Of a DNA stretch of 64,000 nucleotides, positions 1 to 8,595 are shown in pieces. Made by a program: the position numbers and the translations under genes. This stretch comes from Chloracidobacterium thermophilum B (lineage in GTDB: Bacteria > Acidobacteriota > Blastocatellia > Chloracidobacteriales > Chloracidobacteriaceae), in NCBI RefSeq assembly GCF_000226295.1, contig NC_016024.1, positions 2,525,501 through 2,589,500 of the forward strand, in the 5' to 3' direction. Under the pieces are notes generated by a model. It made no database searches and was not told the origin of the DNA. It worked only from the letters and a program-made list of their open reading frames with translations. Numbering within the stretch: the stretch's first letter is position 1; each line of letters begins with the position of its first letter.

Positions 1-678
1 TCGCCGGGCAGTAATGGCCGGGAGTTTCTTGCCGACCGCATGGTGGCCACGGTCAACGGGGATGTCATCACCCAGAGCGATCTGGTGTGGTTTCTGGCCT
101 TTGATCCCGATGTCAACCTGGTCTCGATTTCGGAGGCTGACCTGCAACGGGTTTTGGCAGCGAAAATTGACCTGCTGTTGCTGGCGCAGGAAGCCGCCCG
201 CTTTCCGCTGGCCAACCTGACCGCCGAAGAAGTGGCGGCGGCCAAACAGCGCCTTATCAAACGTTTTCCTTCCGAAGCCGTCTTCCGGGAGCGATTGGAA
301 TTGGTTGGGCTGGACGCCGAAACCTTCGAGCGGCTCATCCGCGAGCGGTTGCAAGTGGAGAAGTACATCAACTTCCGGTTTCAGACCTTCGTACTGGTGA
401 CGGATGACGATGTGCTGGAGTATTACGCAACGCGGGTGCGCCCGGCGCTGGCCGCTTCCGGCACTGTGACCCCGGAAACACCCAACGACGAACAGCGGGC
501 GCTGATTACGGAGATTCTGTCACGGGAACGGGCCGAGCGGGAGCAACGGCAGTGGCTGGAAGCGGCCCGGCGGCGGGCCGATCTGGTGCCCATCGCGCCC
601 TACGCGCGGGCTGTCATTGGCGGGCAGGAGTCCAGGGGCGCAGCGACGCCGGAAGCCGGGCCGCCCCCCGCTCCGTAA
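1..678 (+). CDS. SurA N-terminal-domain periplasmic chaperone-like protein (5' end outside window)
   Basis: The frame is open from base 1 to the stop at 676-678, so the gene begins before the window. The visible 225 residues include the SurA N-domain signature VNGDVITQSDL, then a helical region that aligns by eye with the non-catalytic chaperone part of SurA. No parvulin-type rotamase domain follows; the protein ends in a short Pro/Ala tail. SurA_N proteins bind unfolded outer-membrane proteins in the periplasm, which fits a diderm host, and the missing signal peptide is presumably upstream. The ATG at 40 cannot be the true start, because the conserved region begins before it. A 75-bp stretch (133-207) recurs at 1595-1669. 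Confidence 0.7.
   Translation, partial: SPGSNGREFLADRMVATVNGDVITQSDLVWFLAFDPDVNLVSISEADLQRVLAAKIDLLLLAQEAARFPLANLTAEEVAAAKQRLIKRFPSEAVFRERLELVGLDAETFERLIRERLQVEKYINFRFQTFVLVTDDDVLEYYATRVRPALAASGTVTPETPNDEQRALITEILSRERAEREQRQWLEAARRRADLVPIAPYARAVIGGQESRGAATPEAGPPPAP
133..207 (+). repeat. Copy 1 of 75-bp dispersed direct repeat (inside SurA-like gene)
   Basis: Bases 133-207 match 1595-1669 with about three mismatches. This copy is part of the intact SurA-like coding sequence. The other copy is an isolated fragment, so this one is the source. Confidence 0.9.
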
Positions 679-699
679 CCGGCAGGCGCACATGTCACG

Positions 700-775
700 T
701 CCGTATTGGTTCGATTGTGTCCTTGGGTGGCGCTCAATCCGGGCGACCGGACTGGGCAACGGCGCGCAGATGTAA
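700..775 (-). pseudogene. Duplicated 3' end of the ECF sigma gene
   Basis: Read on the minus strand, 731-765 encodes LRAVAQSGRPD followed by TGA. This matches the C-terminus LRAIAQPGTQPSRPD plus TGA of the intact sigma factor gene ending at 1704. The flanking DNA (about 700-730) also resembles 1676-1700. No upstream sigma coding sequence is present, so this is a 3' remnant left next to the SurA-like gene. Confidence 0.75.
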
Positions 776-806
776 GCGCCTGCCAGACGCAACTCTCTGT
801 CAAAAT

Positions 807-1163
807 CTACTCGCTGACACGGCGAACACGAAATATCCCTGGCATGATGACTGCAAAGGAACGTGGAAGTTCACTCAGGTGCTCCCTGACAGCCAAAGCC
901 ACCAACTCCGCTTTGCGAACGGGTGTCACGCCTGCCAGACGAATCAGTATCACTCCATGCATGTGGAGGCGCTGACGAAATACCAGCTCGCCGAAATCCT
1001 TGTCTGTAGTCAGCAACAATGCCGTCTCCTGATTCGCCAGGTTCAAGACAGCATCATCAGGTATCCCTGGCTTCAATTCAGCAATGTATAAAACCTGATG
1101 CCCCTCCTGGCGCAGACGTTCCACAATGGGGCGGTCAACACTTTCGTCAGCCAAAAACTTCAT
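807..1163 (-). CDS. DUF5615-type PIN-like toxin
   Basis: This 118-residue protein opens with MKFLADESVD and carries TTDKDFGEL near residue 53. These are the acidic motifs of the DUF5615 (Mut7-C/PIN-like RNase fold) family, which usually pairs with a DUF433 protein. It lies 9 bp downstream of a DUF433 gene on the same strand, giving the usual antitoxin-toxin order. The predicted role is an RNase toxin neutralised by its partner. The ATG at 1163 gives the family's normal length. The pair sits between duplicated fragments of the neighbouring genes, suggesting it arrived as a cassette. Toxicity is inferred from family membership only. Confidence 0.8.
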   Translation of the reverse strand: MKFLADESVDRPIVERLRQEGHQVLYIAELKPGIPDDAVLNLANQETALLLTTDKDFGELVFRQRLHMHGVILIRLAGVTPVRKAELVALAVREHLSELPRSFAVIMPGIFRVRRVSE

Positions 1164-1172
1164 GAAAGTGTC

Positions 1173-1397
1173 TCAAGCCAGGGGGTAAACGACATCTGCA
1201 CGCAGGGCGTCTCTGGCAAATGCCAATGCGGACAGGATGGCTTCGCGGGTCAGGTGGGGATGTGCCTCAAGAACCTGCTCTATTGTTTCGCCCGCTGCGA
1301 GTTTCTCCAGGATGAGTTCAACGGTAATGCGTGTCCCAGCAATGACAGGTTTCCCCATCATCACCTTTGGGTTTGATACGATCCACTGCTTTTGCAT
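1173..1397 (-). CDS. DUF433 antitoxin
   Basis: This 74-residue protein has the DUF433 pattern: NPKVMMGKPVIAGTRITV, then a short helix-turn-helix-like segment (ILEKLAAGETIEQVLEAHP) and a second helical stretch. DUF433 proteins are small DNA-binding antitoxins encoded just before DUF5615 toxins, as here. The ATG at 1397 is preferred over an in-frame start at 1427 because GGAG lies a few bases upstream of it and the family motif begins directly after it. Autoregulation of the pair is likely from family knowledge; no operator is evident. Confidence 0.8.
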   Translation of the reverse strand: MQKQWIVSNPKVMMGKPVIAGTRITVELILEKLAAGETIEQVLEAHPHLTREAILSALAFARDALRADVVYPLA

Positions 1398-1594
1398 CTT
1401 CTCATCTCCACGATTGTTGCGTCGCACCCGACGACTCGCACTTCAGCCGCGCCGCAAAGCACAGCGGGGCGGCATCGGATGAAAGCGCATGCCGGGGGGC
1501 GTCTGTTTCTGATTCTACTGTGGCGAATCACGCATAACGATTAGAGAACACCGATTTTGGTGGACCAAACCGCCATCAGACATTCAGACATACT

Positions 1595-1669
1595 GAAGCT
1601 GACCTGCAACGGGTTCTGGCAGCGAAAATTGACCTGCTGTTGCTGGCGCAGGAAGCCGCCCGTTTTCCG
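1595..1669 (+). pseudogene. SurA-like gene fragment (copy 2 of 75-bp repeat)
   Basis: This 75-bp fragment is nearly identical to 133-207 within the SurA-like gene. It is followed directly by sequence matching the DNA just past that gene's stop (about 704-760). About 490 bp of the gene are therefore missing in this copy. It has no start codon and encodes nothing complete. It marks the right edge of the duplication bracketing the toxin-antitoxin pair. Confidence 0.85.
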
Positions 1670-1703
1670 CCGTACCTGGTTTCGTTGTGGCTTTTGGTGG
1701 CGC

Positions 1704-2273
1704 TCAATCCGGGCGACTGGGCTGGGTGCCAGGCTGGGCGATGGCGCGCAGTTTGTCCAGCGCCCGGGTGTAGCGCATTTTGGCTGCGGACAGTCCCAAG
1801 TCAAGGCTCGCGGCAATTTCGGAAAACTCCAGCCCCACGCTCAGGCGCAGCAGGACGATGAGCCGGTCTTCTGGCGTGAGACAGGCCAGCAGGCGTTCAG
1901 CGTCAAGGCGGGCTTCGGTCTGCTGGAGCTGGCGTTGTTTGTCGTCGGGCAGGTGGGCGGTTTCTTCACTCTCCAGGGTTTCCAACCGGTGGGTTTTCTG
2001 GCGGCGCTGATAATCCAGGCAATGGTTGGCCGTGACGCGCCACAGCCAGGTCTGGAAAGCCGCTTCGCCACGAAAGCGTGGCAGTTCAAAAAACACCTTG
2101 AGCATGACTTCCTGGGTGAGGTCTTCGGCTTCTTCGGTCTGGCGGGTGAAGCGCCGGCACAGGGCCTGGATATTCGGGCCGTGCCGGCGCATCAGTGTCT
2201 CGAAGGCGCCGGTGCGATAGGGCAGTTCCTGCTGTGCGCGGGAAACGAGGGTGGCATCGTCCTCACCGGTCAT
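1704..2273 (-). CDS. ECF-family RNA polymerase sigma factor
   Basis: This 189-residue protein has sigma region 2 (AEDLTQEVMLKVF, then FQTWLWRVTANHCLDYQRR) and region 4 (LTPEDRLIVLLRLSVGLEFSEIAASLDL, then AKMRYTRALDKLR). No region 1.1 or 3 is present, as in ECF sigmas that redirect RNA polymerase to stress or envelope genes. The ATG at 2273 is chosen because GAGGGG precedes it and it clears the upstream channel gene; an in-frame upstream start at 2348 would overlap that gene. The 49-bp spacing suggests co-transcription with the MscS-like gene. Its last codons are duplicated at 731-765. Confidence 0.9.
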   Translation of the reverse strand: MTGEDDATLVSRAQQELPYRTGAFETLMRRHGPNIQALCRRFTRQTEEAEDLTQEVMLKVFFELPRFRGEAAFQTWLWRVTANHCLDYQRRQKTHRLETLESEETAHLPDDKQRQLQQTEARLDAERLLACLTPEDRLIVLLRLSVGLEFSEIAASLDLGLSAAKMRYTRALDKLRAIAQPGTQPSRPD

Positions 2274-2322
2274 GGTCAGCCCCTCAGAAGTTGCCTTCAA
2301 ACTTCCCGTCAACGGCTTTCCG

Positions 2323-3156
2323 TCAACGCCGGGCGATAGCGACTTCATCGGCTATCAGGCGGGAGTTGGCGACGGTCAACAGCCGTCCGTCGTCGAGCCG
2401 GACGCTGGTCTTGATGGTGCCGACTTCATGAACGGTCGCCTTGATCCCTTGCCACTCGATGCGGTCGCCTTCCTGCAGAAGGTCGCGCATGTACACACCA
2501 GCCACGATTTCACCGGCCAGCGTGCGGGTGCCCAGCCCAAGGGACAGCGCCAGCGCCGCACCGACGGCAATGAGGGTAATGCCGATGACTTCCTGGAGCA
2601 GTGCCGTACGGATGTCGAGTTGCTCGATGGAGAGCAGCACTACCAGCGCCGTCAGGACGCCCATGGTGATGCGGGACAGGGTTTGGGCGTACTCGATGCC
2701 GGCACCGTCAGCCACCCGGCGGACAAGTTCAGCCAGCCAGCCGGCCACCATCAGCCCCACGACGAGTACGATTACGGCCGCCAGAAACTTGGGCAGAAAC
2801 AGCATGACGGAGGTAATCGCGACCCCGGCAGCGGCCAGGCCCAGGGCATCGGCAGCCGAGATGGTGAAGGCCAGCATCACAAAGGCAAAGACGAAGGTAC
2901 CGAGAACAGAAGACAGCGGGCGGGTCATGCCCCACTGCTGGGCAAAGGCCGTCAGGCCGGATTTTTCGGACAGGCGATCCACGCCGAGGCGTTCGAGCAG
3001 CCGCCGGGCCACGGAGCCGGCCACCTTGCCGAACAGGTAGCCGAAGGCCAGCAGAAGCAGGGCGCCAAGGATATTGGGAACGAGGCTGGCAAAGCGTTGG
3101 TAAAGCGAGACGAGTGGATCACTCATCCAGGTCAGGGTTCGGTTCAGAGTTTCCAT
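2323..3156 (-). CDS. MscS-family small-conductance mechanosensitive channel
   Basis: A 277-residue inner-membrane protein with several hydrophobic helices (about residues 20-40, 75-95, 105-135 and 155-205). It ends in a short beta domain with GDRIEWQGIKATVHEVG, resembling the start of the MscS cytoplasmic domain, and an N-terminal conserved-TM-helix type segment. Such channels release solutes on hypo-osmotic shock. The ATG at 3156 has a strong GGAGGA ribosome site; an earlier in-frame start lacks one. Its start overlaps the 3' end of the preceding small gene by 13 bp, indicating translational coupling. The C-terminal domain is shorter than in E. coli MscS. Confidence 0.82.
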   Translation of the reverse strand: METLNRTLTWMSDPLVSLYQRFASLVPNILGALLLLAFGYLFGKVAGSVARRLLERLGVDRLSEKSGLTAFAQQWGMTRPLSSVLGTFVFAFVMLAFTISAADALGLAAAGVAITSVMLFLPKFLAAVIVLVVGLMVAGWLAELVRRVADGAGIEYAQTLSRITMGVLTALVVLLSIEQLDIRTALLQEVIGITLIAVGAALALSLGLGTRTLAGEIVAGVYMRDLLQEGDRIEWQGIKATVHEVGTIKTSVRLDDGRLLTVANSRLIADEVAIARR

Positions 3157-3407
3157 GGAGTCCTCCTTTGGGTCTCGGTTAGTGGGTAGGGTTGTAGGGT
3201 CCGTTGGTGAACCCAGATGAAGAGCGGGGCGAGAAAACGCGCCAGAGCCAGCCACAGGCGGCCGAGCATCCAGCTCAGGATGTCGCGGGCAGCCACGCGG
3301 CGGCGGGCTTTGCGGATAACTGACGTAAGGTATGGCGGTGCGGGCGGCCCAACTCGGCGCAGCGCGGCCGCCAGTTCAGCTTCAAAGGGGTCTGGGTTGG
3401 AGGGCAT
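3144..3407 (-). CDS. Small single-pass membrane protein, possible anti-sigma factor
   Basis: This 87-residue protein has a soluble N-terminus with FEAELAAALRRVGPPAPP, a basic stretch, and one hydrophobic segment (about residues 45-65, rich in L, A and W). The N-terminal pattern resembles short anti-sigma-like proteins encoded beside ECF sigma genes, but I see no zinc-binding HXXXCXXC motif. It is the first gene of a run with the MscS-like channel and the ECF sigma factor, which supports a regulatory guess. The ATG at 3407 is chosen over a TTG at 3452. The function is not established. Confidence 0.5.
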   Translation of the reverse strand: MPSNPDPFEAELAAALRRVGPPAPPYLTSVIRKARRRVAARDILSWMLGRLWLALARFLAPLFIWVHQRTLQPYPLTETQRRTPWKL

Positions 3408-3733
3408 AGACCGCAGCCGTCCTTTCTTCAGGATGGCGATGGCTGTCCGCAAGAACAGCCATCACCCGGTATGACGGCACGGCGGGGCGAAAAGTCACAA
3501 CCGGCAGACACAACCTGCCGATGCCCTTTTCCGAATGAAGAACGGGGAATCGGGGAACTTCCGGCGTCAACGGCTTACTTTGCGGCAGAAGATGGTTTCA
3601 GGCCGCAGACCAGCCTGCCTGCTGCCGGGCCGAGTACCTGCTGCCAGGCCCGGCTCAGGCAGACCTGGCTCAAGTCAGCCTTGATGCACTGTAAAAAGTT
3701 TCGGAAAGCGTATGCGGGAAAGCCATTTGCGGC

Positions 3734-4642
3734 TTATCCGTTGTTGAAATAGTCGGAATCAACCCGCTTGAGCTGGTAGGTTGTCACAGGAGTAACGCCT
3801 ACATCGTAGTCAATCATGAGTTCTGCCAGGCGTTTCCCGTCAATAAGCACAATCCTGGCTTCAATGGTTGATACGTATCTTACAGCTTCCTGGGAGAACG
3901 AAGAAGTCGTGATAAAAACACCTTTTTTGGCCCGTTTTCCGGCAAGTGCGCCAACAAATCTCTGTATCTCCGGCCTTCCTACACACTGATCCCACTTCTT
4001 TGCCTGGATATAAATGGTGTCGAGTCCCAATCTGTCCTGATCAATAATGCCATCTATCCCTTCATCCCCGACCTGGCCGACCGCCCTCGCCGCCTCGCGG
4101 CGCGATCCTCCATATCCCATTCTGACCAAAAGCTCAACAACCAGTCTTTCAAAAAAGGCGGGGGTGCTTTTCTTGACAGTGTTGAGCAACTCCTGCGCCA
4201 GACTGTCCCTCAGCTCTGCGTAAGCTTCTTCCAGTACCTCCTCTGGAGTTTTTTCCTCCTTGCAGATTCCCTTTTTACTTTGCGTCTCTTTTTGTACTTC
4301 GCGTCTTCTGAACTCAGTGAACTCAGGGAATTGGGCGAGAAATTCGTTTTTGATTTCCGAAGGATTTTCATTCAAAACTTCTCTTCCCCTTCTGGTAATC
4401 ACATAATGTGAGCGGCGTACTTTATCAATGAGCCTTGCCTTTACCAGGTAGGTCTTTGCCCATCCTACACGGGAATAAAAGACAGGCTGCTTGCCACTTG
4501 GCAGAAGCTCTCTTAGCTCCTCTTCGGTCAGGGAAAATTCTCTGGCCAAAGTGTTCACCACATCCTGAACCGAATGTTCTTTTCCATCAGCGAAGCACCG
4601 CAGAAGCGGCAGCATTAACGTCTGGTAGTCAGGTATAGGCAT
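3734..4642 (-). CDS. mrr: Mrr-type restriction endonuclease
   Basis: A 302-residue protein with an Mrr N-terminal winged-helix region (residues 1-95), a charged linker (100-150), and a C-terminal Mrr catalytic domain. The PD-(D/E)XK core is visible as VGDEGIDGIID followed by IYIQAKKW near residues 205-235. Family members cut methylated foreign DNA. The gene is visibly richer in A and T than its neighbours, with many AAA, TTT and CTT codons, which suggests recent acquisition. No methyltransferase is adjacent, consistent with a modification-dependent enzyme. The start ATG at 4642 is followed immediately by conserved sequence. Confidence 0.88.
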   Translation of the reverse strand: MPIPDYQTLMLPLLRCFADGKEHSVQDVVNTLAREFSLTEEELRELLPSGKQPVFYSRVGWAKTYLVKARLIDKVRRSHYVITRRGREVLNENPSEIKNEFLAQFPEFTEFRRREVQKETQSKKGICKEEKTPEEVLEEAYAELRDSLAQELLNTVKKSTPAFFERLVVELLVRMGYGGSRREAARAVGQVGDEGIDGIIDQDRLGLDTIYIQAKKWDQCVGRPEIQRFVGALAGKRAKKGVFITTSSFSQEAVRYVSTIEARIVLIDGKRLAELMIDYDVGVTPVTTYQLKRVDSDYFNNG

Positions 4643-4675
4643 CAGACTTCTCCCGGCGACAGGCCGTACGAGGTT

Positions 4676-7348
4676 TCACTTCGCTTCCAGCCAGTTTGTC
4701 CCGATGCGCGCCTCGACCACCAACGGCACGCGCAACGTCGCCACCCCTTCCATCACCGACCTGACCAACGCCGCCACCCCCGGTGCGTCATCCGCCGGCG
4801 CCTCCAGCAACAACTCGTCATGCACCTGCAACACCAGCCGCGCCCGCGGAAAAGCCGCCGGCAGCCGCCGCGCGACCTCAATCATCGCCAGCTTCATCAA
4901 ATCCGCCGCCGTCCCCTGAATCGGCGCATTAATGGCCTCCCGCTCCGCCCGCGACCGCACCGTGAAATTCCGACTGTTCAGGTCCGGCATCCGCCGTAAA
5001 CGCCCATACAGCGTCCGTACCACACCCGTCCGCCGCGCGTTCTCCGGCGTCTCCTCCATGTAGCGCCGGATGCCGGGATATGCCGCAAAATACGCATCTA
5101 TTGCCTTTTTGGCCTCCTTGCGCCCGATGCCCACATTGCGCGCCAGACCATACGCCCCAACCCCGTAGGCAATCCCAAAATTCGTCGCCTTCGCCAGCCG
5201 CCGCGTCGCCTGAAGTTCCTCCGGCGTCTGCGCCCCAAACACATCCCGCGCCGTCCGCTCGTGGATGTCCTCCCCGGCCTGAAAGGCGGCCGTCATCCGG
5301 GCATCCTCCGTGATGTGCGCCAGCAAACGCAGCTCAATCTGCGAGTAGTCCGCCGAAATCAGCCGACAGCCTTCCTCCGCCACAAACGCCCGGCGCGTAC
5401 GCCGTCCCATTTCCGTCCGAATCGGAATGTTCTGCAGGTTCGGACGTACCGACGACAGCCGCCCCGTCGCCGTCACCGTCTGGGTAAACGTCGTGTGCAA
5501 ACGTCCCGTGGCCGGATGCACCAGACGCGGCAGGACTGTCACATACGTGTTCAGCAGCTTCTCATGCTCCCGGTATTCGAGAATCAACCGGGGCAGGTCG
5601 TACCTCTCCGCCAGCTCTTCCAGCACATCGGCGCTGGTCGAAATCCGGCCCGTGGCTGTCTTTTTTGAAGTCTCGTAGTTGAGCTTCTCAAAAATGTCGG
5701 CCACCTGCTGCGGTGAGTTGATGTTGAACGGCTCCCCGGCCAGTTCATAAATTTCGGTCGTCAACCGCTCCAGTTCCCGGCGCAGCTCGGCTTCAAGCTC
5801 AACCAACGGGGCGGGATCGATCCTGACACCGGCACATTCGACATCGTAGAGCACCGGCGTCAGCGGCAGTTCCATCGTCTCGTACACTGTCAGCAGCCCC
5901 TCGCTTTCCAACTTCGGGCGCAACACCGCCTGCAACCGGCTGACCACATCCGCCGGGTCAAGAGCCTGCACGGCCCCCGCCTCCAGCCCCAGATACGTTT
6001 CAGCCAACCCGGTCAGCGTCAACCGCTCGGCCTTGACGCCAGGATCAAGCAGATACCCCGCCAGATGTACGTCGTCACGCAGACTCTCAAACCGGAAGTC
6101 CTGCCCGGAAGCCAGCGCCTCCGTCGCCGGTACGCCACTGTGCGGCGGACAGTTGATGAGATACAGCGCACGCTTGGCGTCATGGCAGGCCTTGTTGACC
6201 AGCCCATTGGCCAGGATTTCCAGCAGACCATCCCGCGTCCCGGCATCCAGCGCGGCACGTTCAAAGCGCAGAGCATGCCCCGGGCCAAACGACAGGCTGC
6301 CGCGCGTCATCACGCCAGCGTCGTCTTCAAAGTGAAACGCAAAGCTGTCACGCGCATAGACGCTGTCAAACGCGCGGCGCAGGCCCTCGGAAGTGGCCAA
6401 CTCGTGGTAGCTGGTCGTCACGGCGGCGGTCGGCGTTGCGGACGGAACCTGCTCCGCTGCCGCCAGCAGTTTGGCAAATTCAGCCGTCAGTGCCTTGAAC
6501 TCCAGCGCCGAAAAAAGCTCATAGCAGGCGGCAGCGTCCGGCGGCTGGCTGCGAAAGGACTCCAGGTCCAGCGTCACAGGGGCTTCCTGGCAAATCGTCA
6601 CCAGCCGTTTCGCCAGCGCAATGGTCGCCTGGTGATCGCGCAGGGCTTCCCGGTACGTCTTGCGCGACACCTCCGCATGGCGCGCCAGGGCCTCATCCAG
6701 CGAGCCGAACTGGCGGATGAGCTGCACCGCTCCTTTTTCACCAATGCCGGGCGCACCGGGGATGTTGTCAGAGCTGTCGCCCCAGAGTGCCAGCACATCC
6801 ACGACCTGCTCCGGCGGCACACCTATCCAGGCTTCAACGCCGGCCCGGTCGCACCACACAAACTCACCGGACTTGTTATCCACCCGCAGAATGCTGATGC
6901 CGTCGCGGACAAGCTGCGTCATGTCCTTGTCGTTGCTGACAATGACCGCTTCCAGCCCCTGCTCCACGGCCAGCCGTGCCAGCGTGCCGATCAGATCATC
7001 GGCCTCGTAGCCATCCACCTTGACACGCGGAATCCGCAGCGCGTCACAGACTTTTTCGATGACCGGAATCTGCTCCTGCAAATCCGCCGGCATCTCGGCC
7101 CGGTTGGCCTTGTAGTTCTCAAACCACGCCTTGCGAAACGAAGGCGCGGCCGAATCCATCGCCACCACGAGGTACTCCGGCGCATAGGTCTTTTGCAGCT
7201 TGCGCACAATCGAGGTAAAGCCAAAAACGGCGTTGGTCGGCTGGCCGGACTTCGTCGCCAGCCCCCGTACGGCATAGTAGGCGCGGTAAATGTGCGCCAT
7301 GGCATCAATCAGAAACAGGCGGTGACGGGCGTTCGGTGAAGTCGGCAT
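4676..7348 (-). CDS. polA: DNA polymerase I
   Basis: About 890 residues. The N-terminal 5'-3' exonuclease (about 1-290) has FLIDAMAHIYRAYYA, DGYEADDLIGT and GIGEKGA. The middle 3'-5' exonuclease-like domain (about 310-500) is degenerate: FHFEDD occupies the place of the usual D-x-E motif. The C-terminal polymerase (about 510-890) has SADYSQIELRLLAH, RRLAKATNFGIAYGVG and LQVHDELLLEA. It fills gaps and removes RNA primers. The ATG at 7348 is preferred to a TTG at 7384, though no clear ribosome site precedes either. The aminotransferase gene ends 41 bp before it on the same strand, so the two may be co-transcribed. Confidence 0.95.
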   Translation of the reverse strand: MPTSPNARHRLFLIDAMAHIYRAYYAVRGLATKSGQPTNAVFGFTSIVRKLQKTYAPEYLVVAMDSAAPSFRKAWFENYKANRAEMPADLQEQIPVIEKVCDALRIPRVKVDGYEADDLIGTLARLAVEQGLEAVIVSNDKDMTQLVRDGISILRVDNKSGEFVWCDRAGVEAWIGVPPEQVVDVLALWGDSSDNIPGAPGIGEKGAVQLIRQFGSLDEALARHAEVSRKTYREALRDHQATIALAKRLVTICQEAPVTLDLESFRSQPPDAAACYELFSALEFKALTAEFAKLLAAAEQVPSATPTAAVTTSYHELATSEGLRRAFDSVYARDSFAFHFEDDAGVMTRGSLSFGPGHALRFERAALDAGTRDGLLEILANGLVNKACHDAKRALYLINCPPHSGVPATEALASGQDFRFESLRDDVHLAGYLLDPGVKAERLTLTGLAETYLGLEAGAVQALDPADVVSRLQAVLRPKLESEGLLTVYETMELPLTPVLYDVECAGVRIDPAPLVELEAELRRELERLTTEIYELAGEPFNINSPQQVADIFEKLNYETSKKTATGRISTSADVLEELAERYDLPRLILEYREHEKLLNTYVTVLPRLVHPATGRLHTTFTQTVTATGRLSSVRPNLQNIPIRTEMGRRTRRAFVAEEGCRLISADYSQIELRLLAHITEDARMTAAFQAGEDIHERTARDVFGAQTPEELQATRRLAKATNFGIAYGVGAYGLARNVGIGRKEAKKAIDAYFAAYPGIRRYMEETPENARRTGVVRTLYGRLRRMPDLNSRNFTVRSRAEREAINAPIQGTAADLMKLAMIEVARRLPAAFPRARLVLQVHDELLLEAPADDAPGVAALVRSVMEGVATLRVPLVVEARIGTNWLEAK

Positions 7349-7389
7349 ACGTAAAGTGGCGTGCCCGCGTACAGGGCCAGACAACGGCG

Positions 7390-8595
7390 CTAGACAGTGC
7401 GCTGGCGCAGATAATCGCTCAGCGCCGTCAACCCGCGCTCGATGGCTTCCAGCGAAAGTGAATAGCTCAAACGCAAGTGACCTTCACCGGCGCAGCCGAA
7501 GGCCGTCCCCGGTACGGTCGCCACCCGCGCTTCATCCAGCAGCCGCATGGCAATTTCGGCGCTTGTTCCCCCCAGCGCCGATACGTCGGGAAACACGTAA
7601 AACGCTCCGGCGGGCACCGGCTTTACCGGCAACCCAAGTTCGGCAAGCCCGGCTATCAGACGGTCGCGCCGCTGCCGGTATGCCGCCCGGCATTCCTCAA
7701 AAAAGCTCGCCGGTACATCGCGCAGGGCCGCCAGGGCTGCCCACTGCGTCGGCGTGCTGACCCCGTTGGTCGAGTAGAGCACCGAAGTCTTGATGCCGGT
7801 GATGAACGGCTCCGGCGCGACGGCGTAGCCCAGCCGCCAGCCCGTCATCCCGTAGGACTTCGACAGGGTATAGACCGAAATCGTCCGCGCGTACATCCCC
7901 GGCAGACTGGCGATGGAGATATGTTCGCCCTCATACACCAGGTCTTCGTAGGCTTCGTCCGATACCACTACGAGATCGTGCCGCTGGGCAAAACCGGCGA
8001 TGGCCTCCAGGTCGGCGCGGGTCAACACCTGCCCGGTCGGATTGTTGGGTGAGTTGACGAGAATCGCACGGGTACGTGGCGTCAATCGCGCTCTCAGCAC
8101 CGTCTCAATGCCTTCGGCGCGCATCCGGGCCGCTTCCACACACACGGCGCGGCCGCCGGTCATGTGGATGAGATCGCGCGTGGGCGTCCAGTAGGGCGAC
8201 GGCAGCAGAACTTCATCGCCCGGATCAAGCAGGGCATTGAACGCGCCATACAACCCCTGCATCCCGCCCACGCCGACAACCACGTGCGCCGGCTCGGCCG
8301 GAATGCCGTTTTTTGCCCGTACCTTGTCCACAATGGCTTCGATAAGCGGCGGAATGCCACTTGACGGCGCGTAGCGCGTCTTGTTTTCAGCCAGGGCACG
8401 GCGCATGGCTTCCTTGATAGGCTCCGGGGTCTCAAAGAACGGCTCGCCGCCCTCGAACTGATGGATGGTTTCACCGGCCGCCTTAAGTTCCAGGACGCGA
8501 TTCCGAATGCGCACGATTTCGGAAAAGCCGACATCAGCGAACCGGACGGACAAACGCAGGTTGGAGCCGGTTGGCAAAGGAGTGGGTGCAGACAT
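7390..8595 (-). CDS. Class I/II PLP-dependent aminotransferase
   Basis: This 401-residue fold-type I enzyme has the PLP-lysine motif TLSKSYGMTGWRLGYA and upstream NSPNNPTGQV and SDEAYEDLVYEG, with a C-terminal Arg in LRLSYS binding the substrate carboxylate. It is closest in pattern to aspartate/aromatic aminotransferases of subgroup I-gamma. The exact substrate cannot be read from sequence. The ATG at 8595 has AGGAAAAAG just upstream; the longer frame to 8745 has no family homology. It precedes polA with a small gap. A second, different aminotransferase lies at 38033-39217. Confidence 0.88.
   Translation of the reverse strand: MSAPTPLPTGSNLRLSVRFADVGFSEIVRIRNRVLELKAAGETIHQFEGGEPFFETPEPIKEAMRRALAENKTRYAPSSGIPPLIEAIVDKVRAKNGIPAEPAHVVVGVGGMQGLYGAFNALLDPGDEVLLPSPYWTPTRDLIHMTGGRAVCVEAARMRAEGIETVLRARLTPRTRAILVNSPNNPTGQVLTRADLEAIAGFAQRHDLVVVSDEAYEDLVYEGEHISIASLPGMYARTISVYTLSKSYGMTGWRLGYAVAPEPFITGIKTSVLYSTNGVSTPTQWAALAALRDVPASFFEECRAAYRQRRDRLIAGLAELGLPVKPVPAGAFYVFPDVSALGGTSAEIAMRLLDEARVATVPGTAFGCAGEGHLRLSYSLSLEAIERGLTALSDYLRQRTV

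Noticed and set aside
552-1091. Open frame between the SurA-like gene and the DUF5615 gene
   Set aside because: It overlaps two better genes in other frames and its translation is Arg/Gly-rich without any motif.
6065-7339. Antisense frame across polA
   Set aside because: Arg/His/Gln-rich translation typical of reverse-strand reading in GC-rich DNA.
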